Shown here one piece after another: positions 28,118 through 35,661 of a stretch of DNA of 64,000 nt (its first letter is position 1; each line of letters starts with the position of its first letter). The stretch lies in assembly GCF_000527155.1 (NCBI RefSeq), contig NZ_AZUQ01000001.1, forward strand, positions 3,237,889-3,301,888, read 5' to 3'. The notes beneath the pieces were generated by a model. It was given only the letters and a program-made list of their open reading frames with translations, did no database searches and was not told the origin of the DNA. This DNA comes from Haloglycomyces albus DSM 45210. GTDB lineage: Bacteria > Actinomycetota > Actinomycetes > Mycobacteriales > Micromonosporaceae. The position numbers and the translations under genes are program-made.

Positions 28118-28581
28118 CGGCTGTGCTCCTGTGGCTGTGTTGGATCGGGGGCGTCGTCGGCCGTGCCGGAGTCGTCCGCACCGTGGCTGAACAGCTTCTC
28201 GCTGGAGTCGAGGTATTCGTCCCAGGATCTCGCGTTCCAGATTTCGATGCGATTGGCGGCACCGTTGACAACGACATCGCGCTCAATTCCAGCGTAAGCA
28301 CGCAATCGGGCAGGTAGGGTCACGCGCCCTTGTCCGTCAGGAGTTTCGTCATGCGCTGAAGCGAAGAACACACGATTGTAGGCTCGGGTGGCGGCGTCGG
28401 CCGTGAGGCTCTGGTTGAGTTCGGCGGCCAGCCCGGTGAAGGTGTCGAGGGTGAAGACGTAGAGGCAGTGTTCCTGTCCCTTGGTGATGACCAGGCCGTC
28501 GGCGAGCGCGGGACGGAATTTGGCGGGGAAGGCGAGACGACCCTTGTCGTCGACCCGTGGGGTATGGGTCCCGAGAAACAT
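28114..28581 (-). CDS. mraZ: Division/cell wall cluster regulator MraZ
   Basis: MraZ is a ring-forming DNA-binding protein that represses the dcw operon from its own promoter. The 155-residue product has two AbrB-like SpoVT-type halves: MFLGTHTPRVDDKGRLAFPAKFR at the N terminus and ASAHDETPDGQGRVTLPARLRAYAGI near residue 70. An acidic, low-complexity tail (about residues 125-155) follows. I chose the ATG at 28581, with AGGAGGTGAGACGA ahead; the longer frame to 28815 is upstream regulatory DNA. Four MraZ-type repeats at exact 10-bp intervals lie 40-75 bases upstream. Confidence 0.95.
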   Translation of the reverse strand: MFLGTHTPRVDDKGRLAFPAKFRPALADGLVITKGQEHCLYVFTLDTFTGLAAELNQSLTADAATRAYNRVFFASAHDETPDGQGRVTLPARLRAYAGIERDVVVNGAANRIEIWNARSWDEYLDSSEKLFSHGADDSGTADDAPDPTQPQEHSR

Positions 28582-28916
28582 TCGTCTCACCTCCTGTCCG
28601 TCGCTTACGCTCCATTTTGTGCCCTTCGAGCCCCACTTTACTCCACAATTCCCCACCCGAGGGTCCGATTTTGCCTCAAATTCGGGGACGCAGGGTAGTT
28701 TTACCTGTTCATATTCGGTGGAGTGAAGTGGAATGCATTGCTTTCCGGTGGCGCAGGTGCGGATGAGTTCGATCGATATGCCACACTTGCCATGGCGTGT
28801 TGAAGCGGAGGCCAAGGCTGGTCAACACGGATATACGCCCGGTAGTCTCGAACCTTATCGAGTGGTGAACGGGGCCCTGACGGGGTTTCCGGAACTGTGA
28901 CGAGCGGAAAGGTCTG
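28582..28916. other. Divergent promoter spacer between mraZ and murT
   Basis: This 335-base spacer holds the MraZ boxes (28621-28655), the mraZ ribosome site and, nearer murT, GGAAAGG before the murT GTG. No ORF here is credible. I found no clear -10/-35 pair for either gene. Confidence 0.5.
28621..28655 (-). promoter_or_regulatory. MraZ-box repeats upstream of mraZ
   Basis: Read on the minus strand, TGGGG, TGGAG, TGGGG and a weaker AGGGC occur at exact 10-base steps (plus-strand positions 28651, 28641, 28631, 28621). Direct repeats TGGGN with 5-base spacers are the known target of MraZ. Autoregulation of the cluster is the natural reading. Confidence 0.75.
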
Positions 28917-30170
28917 GTGCCAGCGTTGAGCGGGAAGCTAACGCCGCGTGCGAAATTCGCAACGGTTCTGTTGCGAGGTGCGGCGGCACTGTCGCGTGCT
29001 ACGGGTCGCGGAGACGGCTCGGTCATCGGCGGTCGGGTTGGATTGGTCGTCGAGCCGGAGCTATTGAACCTCCTGGCCGAAGGTCGCGGCGTGGCCTTGG
29101 TGTCGGGGACCAATGGAAAGACCACCACGACCCGGTTCACCACCGCCGCGATGGAGGCGGCGGGTAAGGTCGCGACCAACTCCTTCGGTGCCAACATGCC
29201 GACCGGACATACCACCGCTTTGGCCAAAACCCCGGATGCTCAGCTGGCCGCTTTGGAAGTCGACGAGCACTATCTGGGTCAGTTGCTGGGGGCGACCCAG
29301 CCGAAGGTCGTGGGATTGCTGAATCTCAGTCGCGACCAATTGGACCGTGCCATGGAAGTGACCTCGCTGGCGGCGAAGTGGCGCGAGATCGTGGAAAAGG
29401 ACATCCACGACAGCATCGTGGTCGCCAACGCCGACGATCCCCTGATCGTGTGGGCCGCCCAACCGGCGACACATATCGTATGGGTCTCCGGGGGGCAGAA
29501 TTGGACCGCCGATTCCTCGATCTGCCCCGTTTGCGGAAAGCATCTGGACCGATTCGGCGAGTTCTGGCGCTGCACGCACTGTGGATTCACCCGGCCTAAC
29601 CCGGTGTGGACGGTCGCCGACGAAGGATCGGCCGTCATCGCGCCCGACGGCAGTCGCGTGGAACTCGATCTGCAACTTCCGGGGCGCATTAACCGCGCCA
29701 ATGCGGCGATGGCTTTGGCGATGGCCGCGCAGTTCGGGGTGTCTCCGCATCAGGCGGCCCCCAATCTCTCCACCGTGCAATCGGTGGCCGGACGGTACGC
29801 CACAGTGGAACGCGATGGTCGCCGTCTACGGCTACTGCTGGCCAAGAACCCCGCGGGTTGGCTGGAGAACTTCGACATGATACGGCCCGACCTACCGGTC
29901 ATCTTGGCGCTCAACGCTCGGGAGGTCGACGGTTTCGACACCTCGTGGATCTACGACGTCGATTTCAACTCTCTGCGCGGTCGTTCTGTTCTGGTCACCG
30001 GTGACCGGCGCACCGACCTGGCGGTTCGTCTCGAGATGGACGATGTCGACTTCACCGTCGTCGACGACGTCTCCGCGGCCATCGGCCACGCCTCCGCCGG
30101 TGACGTCGAAGTCATCGCCAATTACACCGCGTTCCAAGACATTAGGAAAGAGTTCAACCGTGTCAACTAG
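28917..30170 (+). CDS. murT: Lipid II isoglutaminyl synthase, MurT subunit
   Basis: With GatD, MurT amidates the alpha-carboxyl of D-Glu in the lipid II stem peptide at the inner membrane face. The 417-residue Mur ligase-like protein has the ATP loop LVSGTNGKTTTTRF near residue 61, LNLSRDQLDRAMEV, NADDPLI, and the family zinc ribbon CPVCGKHLDRFGEFWRCTHCG at about residues 203-223. The C-terminal domain carries NAREVDGFDTSWIYDVDF, characteristic of the pair. It starts at GTG with GGAAAGG ahead. It overlaps gatD by 11 bases. The pair sits divergent to mraZ, whereas in mycobacteria it is elsewhere in the genome. Confidence 0.94.
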   Translation: MPALSGKLTPRAKFATVLLRGAAALSRATGRGDGSVIGGRVGLVVEPELLNLLAEGRGVALVSGTNGKTTTTRFTTAAMEAAGKVATNSFGANMPTGHTTALAKTPDAQLAALEVDEHYLGQLLGATQPKVVGLLNLSRDQLDRAMEVTSLAAKWREIVEKDIHDSIVVANADDPLIVWAAQPATHIVWVSGGQNWTADSSICPVCGKHLDRFGEFWRCTHCGFTRPNPVWTVADEGSAVIAPDGSRVELDLQLPGRINRANAAMALAMAAQFGVSPHQAAPNLSTVQSVAGRYATVERDGRRLRLLLAKNPAGWLENFDMIRPDLPVILALNAREVDGFDTSWIYDVDFNSLRGRSVLVTGDRRTDLAVRLEMDDVDFTVVDDVSAAIGHASAGDVEVIANYTAFQDIRKEFNRVN

Positions 30171-30873
30171 TTACCTTCGCGTGGTATGGCTGTATCCGGA
30201 CCTACTGTCCACTTACGGAGACCGGGGCAATCTTCTCGCCATCGCCCATCGCGCTCGGAAGCGCGGTATCGAAGTGGAGCCGATCTCGGTTCGATCGGAT
30301 CAACGCGTTCCCGATCAGGCCGATATCTATCTCATCGGCGGCGGTGAGGACGGTCCGCAATCGGTGGCCGGTGACCGACTGATCCAAGACGGCACCTTGG
30401 CCCGCGCCGCCGACCGCGGTTCCCCGGTGCTGGCCGTCTGTGCGGGATATCAGCTGATGGGAGAGAGCTATTACGCCTCCGGGGAACGCCACCCAGGGCT
30501 CGGCGTTCTCGATTTGAAGTCCGATCGCGGTCAGACCCGTGCGGTGGGAGAGGTCGCGGGAGACAGCGATCCGAACCTGGGCATCGGACGTGTCACCGGT
30601 TTCGAAAACCACGGCGGACGTACCCACCTTGGCGAGGCGGTCCAGCCCCTCGCCCGAGTGTCCAACGGGATCGGCAACGAAGGCGGCACCGAAGGAGCAT
30701 GGGCGGGACACGTGATCGGGACCTATATGCACGGTCCCGCGCTGGCCCGCAACCCGCAGCTGGCCGATCTGTTGATTCGCTGGGCGGTCGGTGCGGCACA
30801 ACTGAATCCCTTGGACGACACCTGGCCGGAACGTTTGCGCAGCGAACGGTTCCACGCCCTCATGGAGGCCTAA
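30160..30873 (+). CDS. gatD: Lipid II isoglutaminyl synthase, GatD glutaminase subunit
   Basis: Class I glutamine amidotransferase that releases ammonia for MurT. The 237-residue protein starts STSYLRVVWLYPDLLSTYGDRGN; the nucleophile Cys lies in VLAVCAGYQLMGE near residue 95 and the His in GTYMHGPALARNP near residue 190. The third conserved feature is IGRVTGFENHGGRTHLG. I chose the GTG at 30160, inside the last 11 bases of murT, with a TAGGAAAGAG ribosome site; the longer frame to 30001 is out of phase with murT and not conserved. Both subunits should be made in equal amounts. Confidence 0.94.
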   Translation: MSTSYLRVVWLYPDLLSTYGDRGNLLAIAHRARKRGIEVEPISVRSDQRVPDQADIYLIGGGEDGPQSVAGDRLIQDGTLARAADRGSPVLAVCAGYQLMGESYYASGERHPGLGVLDLKSDRGQTRAVGEVAGDSDPNLGIGRVTGFENHGGRTHLGEAVQPLARVSNGIGNEGGTEGAWAGHVIGTYMHGPALARNPQLADLLIRWAVGAAQLNPLDDTWPERLRSERFHALMEA

Positions 30874-30945
30874 CCCGACAGCGGTCCGGCGAATCGGGAA
30901 CGGTTTTGACTTTTAGCCGGTAACGCCCACATTTCAGTCCTTACG

Positions 30946-32577
30946 ATGGACGCTGTGACTACCGACTCCGAAACCAAGGTCCCCGGCACCCTTTTGAGCC
31001 GACGCGACCTGATCACCCTTTTCGGTGCCCTCATGCTCACCATGTTCATGGCGGCGCTGGACCAAAGCATCGTCAGTACCGCCCTGCCGGTCATCGTCAG
31101 CGACCTGCAGGGCATGACCGAATACACCTGGGTGATCACCGCCTACCTGGTCGCACTCACCGCCACCACTCCCCTGTACGGAAAATTTTCCGACCAATTC
31201 GGACGCCGCCGGGTCATCGTCACCGCCATCGTCATCTTCCTCGTCGCCTCCGCTCTGGCCGGGATCGCACAGAACATGTGGCAACTGGTGATATTCCGGG
31301 GCCTCCAGGGAGTCGGCGCGGGTGGACTCATGACGCTGTCGTTCACCGTGGTCTCGGATGTGGTCTCACCGCGCGCTCGCGGTAAGTATCAAGGCTATTT
31401 CGGAGGAGTCTTCGCACTGTCGTCAGTGCTGGGGCCCGTCCTAGGGGGATTCTTCGCCGACTTCGACTGGCGCTGGATTTTCTATATCAACATCCCCGTG
31501 GGCATCATCGCCGTCATCGCGGTCAACACCGTCCTCGCCCGGCACCCCGCACCGCGACAATCCCACCGCATCGATATTCTCGGAGCGAGTCTGCTGGTAC
31601 CTGCGGTGGTATGCCTTATGTTGGCGTTGACCTGGGGCGGTAACGACTACGCGTGGTCGGATCCGGTCATCATCGGTCTGTTCAGCACCGCGGCCGTATT
31701 GGCCGTTGCCTTCGCCGTCGCCGAAACCCGCGCCGCAGAGCCGATTCTTCCACTTCGGATGTTCCGCCGGCCGACCTTCTCCTTGGCCGCCGGCATCGCG
31801 TTCATATTCGGAATCGCCATGTTCGCCGGACTGGTCTACATTCCCCTGTTCCTGCAATCGGTTCGGGGCTATTCTCCGACCCAGTCCGGACTCATGCTCC
31901 TACCGATGGCGGCTTCGGTCGTATCGGCTTCCATCCTCGTTGGGCAGTTGACCACCAAGACAGGGCGATACAAACCTTTCCTCGTCATCGGTGCCACCAC
32001 CTCCACCGTCGGCCTGGCTCTGTTCAGCACCCTGCACGTTCACATCGAACTCTGGGTCGGAGCAATATACCTGGTCGTCATGGGAATCGGCATGGGAATG
32101 TTCATGCAGCCCCTCGTACTGGCCATGCAGAACATCGTCGCTCAAGAGGACCTCGGTGCCGGAACGGCGACCAACAACTTCGCCCGTTCCCTGGGAGGTG
32201 CGGTCGGCACCACGGCACTCGGCGCGGTCATGACCTCGTCGCTGAATTCCGGAATGGACGAACGTATGGACGACGCCGTGGCCCAACTGACCCCACAGCA
32301 AGCTCAGAACCTACAGGAAAGCGATTTCGACAGCTCGACATTGGAATCGCCGAACGTCATTCAACATCTGCCGGGGCCGGTCAAGGAAGCCGTACAGTAT
32401 TCGTTCACCAATGCTATGGACACGGTGTTTCTCGTCGCCGCCGCCATCGCGGCCGTATCGATCGTTCTGACGTTCTTCCTGCCCGATTTGACCTTGCGGG
32501 AGGACGTCCACACTCCCGAGTCGCGCGACACCAATGCTCAGGCCGCCGACGCAAACGCCACCAAACACATCGGCTGA
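30946..32577 (+). CDS. DHA2-type MFS multidrug exporter
   Basis: A 543-residue major facilitator with about 14 membrane segments (EmrB/QacA type), probably a proton-coupled efflux pump. Motifs: LDQSIVSTALPVIVSDL (motif D1 area), GKFSDQFGRRRVI (motif A) near residue 82, GLQGVGAGGLMTLSF, and the motif C-like GGVFALSSVLGPVLGGFFADFDWRWIFYINIPVG. The extracellular loop near residues 450-490 is hydrophilic and the C-terminal tail polar. Drug range cannot be predicted. The ATG at 30946 lacks a ribosome site, and a TTGACT lies 35-40 bases ahead with a weak -10, so a leaderless message is possible; a GTG three codons later is an alternative. Confidence 0.88.
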   Translation: MDAVTTDSETKVPGTLLSRRDLITLFGALMLTMFMAALDQSIVSTALPVIVSDLQGMTEYTWVITAYLVALTATTPLYGKFSDQFGRRRVIVTAIVIFLVASALAGIAQNMWQLVIFRGLQGVGAGGLMTLSFTVVSDVVSPRARGKYQGYFGGVFALSSVLGPVLGGFFADFDWRWIFYINIPVGIIAVIAVNTVLARHPAPRQSHRIDILGASLLVPAVVCLMLALTWGGNDYAWSDPVIIGLFSTAAVLAVAFAVAETRAAEPILPLRMFRRPTFSLAAGIAFIFGIAMFAGLVYIPLFLQSVRGYSPTQSGLMLLPMAASVVSASILVGQLTTKTGRYKPFLVIGATTSTVGLALFSTLHVHIELWVGAIYLVVMGIGMGMFMQPLVLAMQNIVAQEDLGAGTATNNFARSLGGAVGTTALGAVMTSSLNSGMDERMDDAVAQLTPQQAQNLQESDFDSSTLESPNVIQHLPGPVKEAVQYSFTNAMDTVFLVAAAIAAVSIVLTFFLPDLTLREDVHTPESRDTNAQAADANATKHIG

Positions 32578-32589
32578 CGTGTCGCAGCG

Positions 32590-32616
32590 TGGGGTACGCC
32601 TAAGCAGCGCACCCCA
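32590..32616. terminator. Terminator between MFS and protease genes
   Basis: A stem of TGGGGT/ACCCCA extended inward by CGC/GCG (one mismatch, 7-base loop) lies between two convergent genes. No T-run is present. Confidence 0.5.
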
Positions 32617-32623
32617 GCCGGTA

Positions 32624-33742
32624 TTACTCGTTCCAGCCTATCGAGTAACCACCCGAACCGCTGTAGCTGTAGGCAACCCAACGGTAGTATCCAGCGCTAC
32701 CGGAGTAGTCCACTGTTTCCTCCGAGTCCGCGGAGGTGGAGCTCGCCACCGTTTGCCAGCTGCTTCCGGTCCAGCTCTGCAGGTAGAGATCGAAGTCGGT
32801 TCCGCTCTCACCCGACAGGCAACCGGAGTGGCTGCCGGACGACGAGTAGAAGTATCCCGGGCTGCCGGGGTGGGAGTTCTGTCCACCCGAGCTCAGGGTT
32901 CCCGACTCCGAAGAGTCGTAGTCGGTGCAGTTCCCGGGATCGCCCGGGTCACCCGGGTCGTCGCCGTCCACGTACTGGTCGATCCAGCCTCGGTAGTCGG
33001 CCACGCTCGTGTAAATCACGTTCGTACGTCCGCAGGTGGAGTCATAGCCGCCGGCACGCGAGGTGTCACCGACCAGAGTCCACGATCCACCGGAGTTGAC
33101 CAAGGCCGGTCCACCGGAATCGCCGTAACAGGCGGTGTCCTGCGTGGTTCCGTTGATGCACAGGTCTCCGCTGATCGCGGTCTGACAGTTCGAGTTGCTG
33201 ATAACGCTCGTGTCGAGCTGCTTCAGATACTGCGAACCACTGTCGCAACCACGCTCGGGGCAGGTCTGTCCCCAACCCAGCAGGCGCACGTCACTGCCTA
33301 CCGACGGACGTGAGTCGGTCATGGTGACCGGCTCGTAGTCGACCGCGTAACTGAGTTCCAGCAAAGCGATGTCGTAACCGCTGCCGTTACCATAACTCGG
33401 GTGGTTGATATACCGTTCCACCGGTACCACTTCACCACCGCTGGAACGGTCATGCGAACCGAGACGCACCGACAGCCCACTGGAGGTACAGTGTGCCGCC
33501 GTAACCAGCCACCGGTCCGACACCAATGAAGCACCACAGTAGTGCTGCCCATTGTTCTGAATCGAGGCCATGAACGGATAGTCCTCTGTAGCCGGACCGC
33601 CACCGACGATATTGGCGCTGACGTCGTCGTTCGCCTGCGCGGGCGCGGTCAGGCCCAATCCAAGCGCGATGGAACCGGCAATGACCAGCAACCCACGCCT
33701 GAATCGGGACCATGTTCGGGGAGAGAATGACATCATCGACAT
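32624..33742 (-). CDS. Secreted trypsin-like serine protease with C-terminal domain
   Basis: A 372-residue exported S1 protease. A signal peptide (about residues 1-37, ending AQA) precedes a short propeptide and the mature IVGGGPA start. The triad is visible as TAAHC, YDIALLEL and GDSGGP, with disulphide cysteines around them. A DPGDPGDPGN linker near residue 262 joins a C-terminal ~100-residue Ser/Gly/Tyr-rich domain resembling PPC (pre-peptidase C-terminal) modules, which bind or get cleaved after secretion. ATG start with AGGAAG ahead. Monocistronic; the upstream DNA is AT-rich. Expected to degrade extracellular protein during nutrient limitation. Confidence 0.9.
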   Translation of the reverse strand: MSMMSFSPRTWSRFRRGLLVIAGSIALGLGLTAPAQANDDVSANIVGGGPATEDYPFMASIQNNGQHYCGASLVSDRWLVTAAHCTSSGLSVRLGSHDRSSGGEVVPVERYINHPSYGNGSGYDIALLELSYAVDYEPVTMTDSRPSVGSDVRLLGWGQTCPERGCDSGSQYLKQLDTSVISNSNCQTAISGDLCINGTTQDTACYGDSGGPALVNSGGSWTLVGDTSRAGGYDSTCGRTNVIYTSVADYRGWIDQYVDGDDPGDPGDPGNCTDYDSSESGTLSSGGQNSHPGSPGYFYSSSGSHSGCLSGESGTDFDLYLQSWTGSSWQTVASSTSADSEETVDYSGSAGYYRWVAYSYSGSGGYSIGWNE

Positions 33743-34011
33743 TCACATCTTCCTGTCCTTTGTTGTGTCACACGGGCCTCGCAAATCGAAGACTGATACG
33801 TCCACATTCGCGATAGCGTGCATGTCACTGACAGATTCTATAGTGCGATGTCGATATTTACCATTGAATGAATATAAATAGTACATATTGCTAGATACTG
33901 TGGCGGGAACCGTGGAGCGACACGGCACCTTGTTCGCCCCCTGGATGAAGCCAAGGGAAAACCCTAGTGAATACCCGTCTCCATCAAGGGTGATCAAGCG
34001 GGTCCAGCGCT

Positions 34012-34677
34012 CTAAGGATCTACAATGGTCATCGTCAGGGAGTAAACCCGCTTGTACAAATCGTTCACCAGCGCCCGTCTCGGCTCTCCGATATCACCAA
34101 AATGTATCACCGTTTCCGGCAGCGTCAGGCGAGGATCGTCCACAATCCCATCGACGACTCCCCCGGTCACTACCAGATCAAGCGCCTCGGCTCCCAGAAT
34201 GCGCACCGCTGCCTCGGTCGCCTTCTTCCGAGCCGCCTTCTCCTGCTCGGCACGACGACGTGCAAACCGTTGCTGGGACTGGCCACCGGCTTTGGTTCGG
34301 CCCTGTACATACGACGTGTCGGTCTTGGAAGCAATGAACCGACCGTCCTGATCGACCACCGCGACACTATAGGCCCCTTTGCGAGCCAGTAGAAAACCAA
34401 TCCGACGCGGTAGGCGCGTTTCAACGGCCACCCGATCAGCAACGTCACGAGCGCCGTACCCGTCCGACGCCCATCTCTCCATAGCGGACGGATCGAGATT
34501 CCATTGCATGGTGACCCGCGTACCGTTCTCGGCCAGCAACTCGCCACCGGCATCGGTCAACGACGTACGCACGATACCGCCGTTACGCCGTTCAAAACGC
34601 TCGATCCAACCCTCCAGACGAGCCGGTTCGACTTCAACGGCACGTCCTCCCCCGGCCACGGGGCGCGCTTTGCCCAT
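34012..34677 (-). CDS. acVLRF1-type peptidyl-tRNA hydrolase (Vms1-like)
   Basis: A 221-residue protein resembling the actinobacterial Vms1-like release factor 1 family, which frees nascent chains from stalled 50S-tRNA complexes. It has the eRF1-like core GGRAVEVEPARLEGWIERFERRNGG near residue 9, SVAVVDQDGRFIASKTDTSYVQGRTKAGGQSQQRFARRRAEQ with a GGQ-like loop, and a final LPETVIHFGDIGEPRRALVNDLYKRVYSLTM strand. I chose the ATG at 34677, with GAGGAGGTG ahead; the open frame continues upstream to 35055 but crosses degenerate repeats and is not protein-like. It lies beside the repeat tract, 269 bases from the protease gene. Function is from family resemblance. Confidence 0.8.
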   Translation of the reverse strand: MGKARPVAGGGRAVEVEPARLEGWIERFERRNGGIVRTSLTDAGGELLAENGTRVTMQWNLDPSAMERWASDGYGARDVADRVAVETRLPRRIGFLLARKGAYSVAVVDQDGRFIASKTDTSYVQGRTKAGGQSQQRFARRRAEQEKAARKKATEAAVRILGAEALDLVVTGGVVDGIVDDPRLTLPETVIHFGDIGEPRRALVNDLYKRVYSLTMTIVDP

Positions 34678-34839
34678 CGTCGAGCACACCTCCTCAAAGC
34701 CGCAGTCGATACGCAAAAAATTAAGCGCCTGAGCAAACTCCCAGGCACTTGTTGAGATCGTACGCAGCGCCCTACCTGATCGCCGGAACCAGGCATTACA
34801 CGCGAAAACCAATAAGCACATTAATAGGAGCGACGGTAA

Positions 34840-35135
34840 TGTGAGCTGTAGCCCCAAGAAACCTCGACCACTACACCAACTCGTGACATAACCGGCGAAC
34901 TTCAAACGAAACGCAGAAGCGGTAGAGCTGCCTGTGTCCCTAAAGAGCGCCGACATCACACTTTCCCCGAGGACGAGCCAACCGGCGAGCCGCAAGTGCG
35001 AAGCACGACGCGGCGATAGAGCCGCCTGTGTTTTCCAAAAGAGCTCTACCACCACACCCTCCCCACGGATAAACCAACTGGCGAGCCGCTAGCACTGAAA
35101 GTGCGACGCGGCGGTAGAGCTGGAAAGGAGCTCAG
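34840..35135. repeat. Degenerate ~90-96-bp tandem repeat with conserved stem-loops
   Basis: Units start with AACCGGCGA or AACTGGCGA at 34890, 34980 and 35076, with a partial unit before. Each keeps a GCGGTAGAGC/GCGATAGAGC segment, and the first two add GCCTGTGT. Between these, units 2 and 3 form a two-helix hairpin: GCCGC..GTGC-GAA-GCAC..GCGGC (34989-35014) and GCCGC..GCACT-GAA-AGTGC..GCGGC (35085-35112). The outer stem is identical and the inner stem changed on both sides. Unit 1 keeps CTTC/GAAG (34900-34919). Purpose unknown. Confidence 0.65.
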
Positions 35136-35141
35136 GTTGTT

Positions 35142-35227
35142 CCAGGTGCTTCAGATTTGCGCGCGGAGGACTCGCAGCGGCCTCATGGCCGCAAGAGGCC
35201 CCCACAGCGCAAATATGGAGTGCCTGG
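35142..35227 (+). ncRNA. Candidate structured RNA, 86-base stem-loop
   Basis: The 21-base arms 35142-35162 and 35207-35227 pair along their length as plus-strand RNA with 17 Watson-Crick pairs, three G-U pairs and one mismatch. An inner hairpin GCGGCC-TCAT-GGCCGC sits at 35177-35192. As minus-strand RNA the G-U pairs would become A-C mismatches, so the plus strand is favoured. No promoter identified; it is not a known RNA family to me. Confidence 0.45.
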
Positions 35228-35230
35228 GGC

Positions 35231-35283
35231 AAGCTGAGCGGTCACCCTACCAACCAAAAGCTGAGCGGTCACCTCACCAATCA
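35231..35283. repeat. Two tandem copies of a 27-bp repeat
   Basis: AAGCTGAGCGGTCACC begins at 35231 and again at 35258, followed by similar ends; the second copy runs into the sufT stop codon. Near-identical over about 22 of 26 positions. Confidence 0.75.
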
Positions 35284-35661
35284 GACGTTGAAGCCGAGAG
35301 CTCTTAGCTGGTCCCGACCGTCGTCGGTGATCTTGTCCGGGCCCCACGGCGGGATCCATACCCAGTTGATGCGTACATCGTCGACCAGACCGCCGCCCGC
35401 GCCGGTCGTCAGGGCCGAGCGGGTTTGGTCTTCGATGACGTCGGTCAGCGGGCAGGCCGCCGACGTCAGGGTCATGTCCAGAGTGGCGATCCGCTCATCG
35501 TCCACGTGCACCCCGTACACCAGGCCCAGGTCGACGACGTTGATACCCAGTTCAGGGTCGACGACGTCCTTCATGGCCTCCAGGAGAGCCTCGGTCTCCT
35601 GGTCGGTGGCGGTGCTTTCGCCGGTTTCGGTGGCCGCGGCGTCGGCTTGCGTTTCAGTCAT
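35281..35661 (-). CDS. sufT: Fe-S cluster assembly factor SufT (MIP18/DUF59 family)
   Basis: A 126-residue MIP18-family protein that assists maturation of Fe-S proteins. After an acidic, Thr-rich N-terminal ~25 residues come LLEAMKDVVDPELGINVVDLGLVYGVHVDD and MTLTSAACPLTDVIEDQTRSAL with the conserved Cys, then VDDVRINWVWIPPWGPDKITDDGRDQLRALGF. Its ATG overlaps the sufU stop by one base (TAATG), so it is the last gene of the suf operon. The 3' end runs into the 27-bp tandem repeats. Family and context agree. Confidence 0.92.
   Translation of the reverse strand: MTETQADAAATETGESTATDQETEALLEAMKDVVDPELGINVVDLGLVYGVHVDDERIATLDMTLTSAACPLTDVIEDQTRSALTTGAGGGLVDDVRINWVWIPPWGPDKITDDGRDQLRALGFNV

Larger units (their letters stand above)
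34678..35280. other. Gene-free, repeat- and hairpin-rich tract
   Basis: This 603-base spacer between the acVLRF1 gene and sufT has no credible gene. It holds, in order, a degenerate tandem array (34840-35135), an 86-base stem-loop (35142-35227) and a 27-bp direct repeat (35231-35283). The 68-codon frame at 35101-35307 merely translates these repeats. Confidence 0.7.

Noticed and set aside
34678-35055. Upstream extension of the acVLRF1 frame
   Set aside because: Open by chance through degenerate repeats; a strong ribosome site supports the start at 34677 and family length fits it.
34889-35121. tRNA-like GGTAGAGC segments in the repeats
   Set aside because: They resemble a D-arm piece, but no acceptor stem, anticodon arm or T-arm can be drawn around them.
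35101-35307. 68-codon plus-strand frame in the repeat tract
   Set aside because: It only translates the hairpin and the 27-bp repeat, giving a 9-residue echo; composition is not protein-like.
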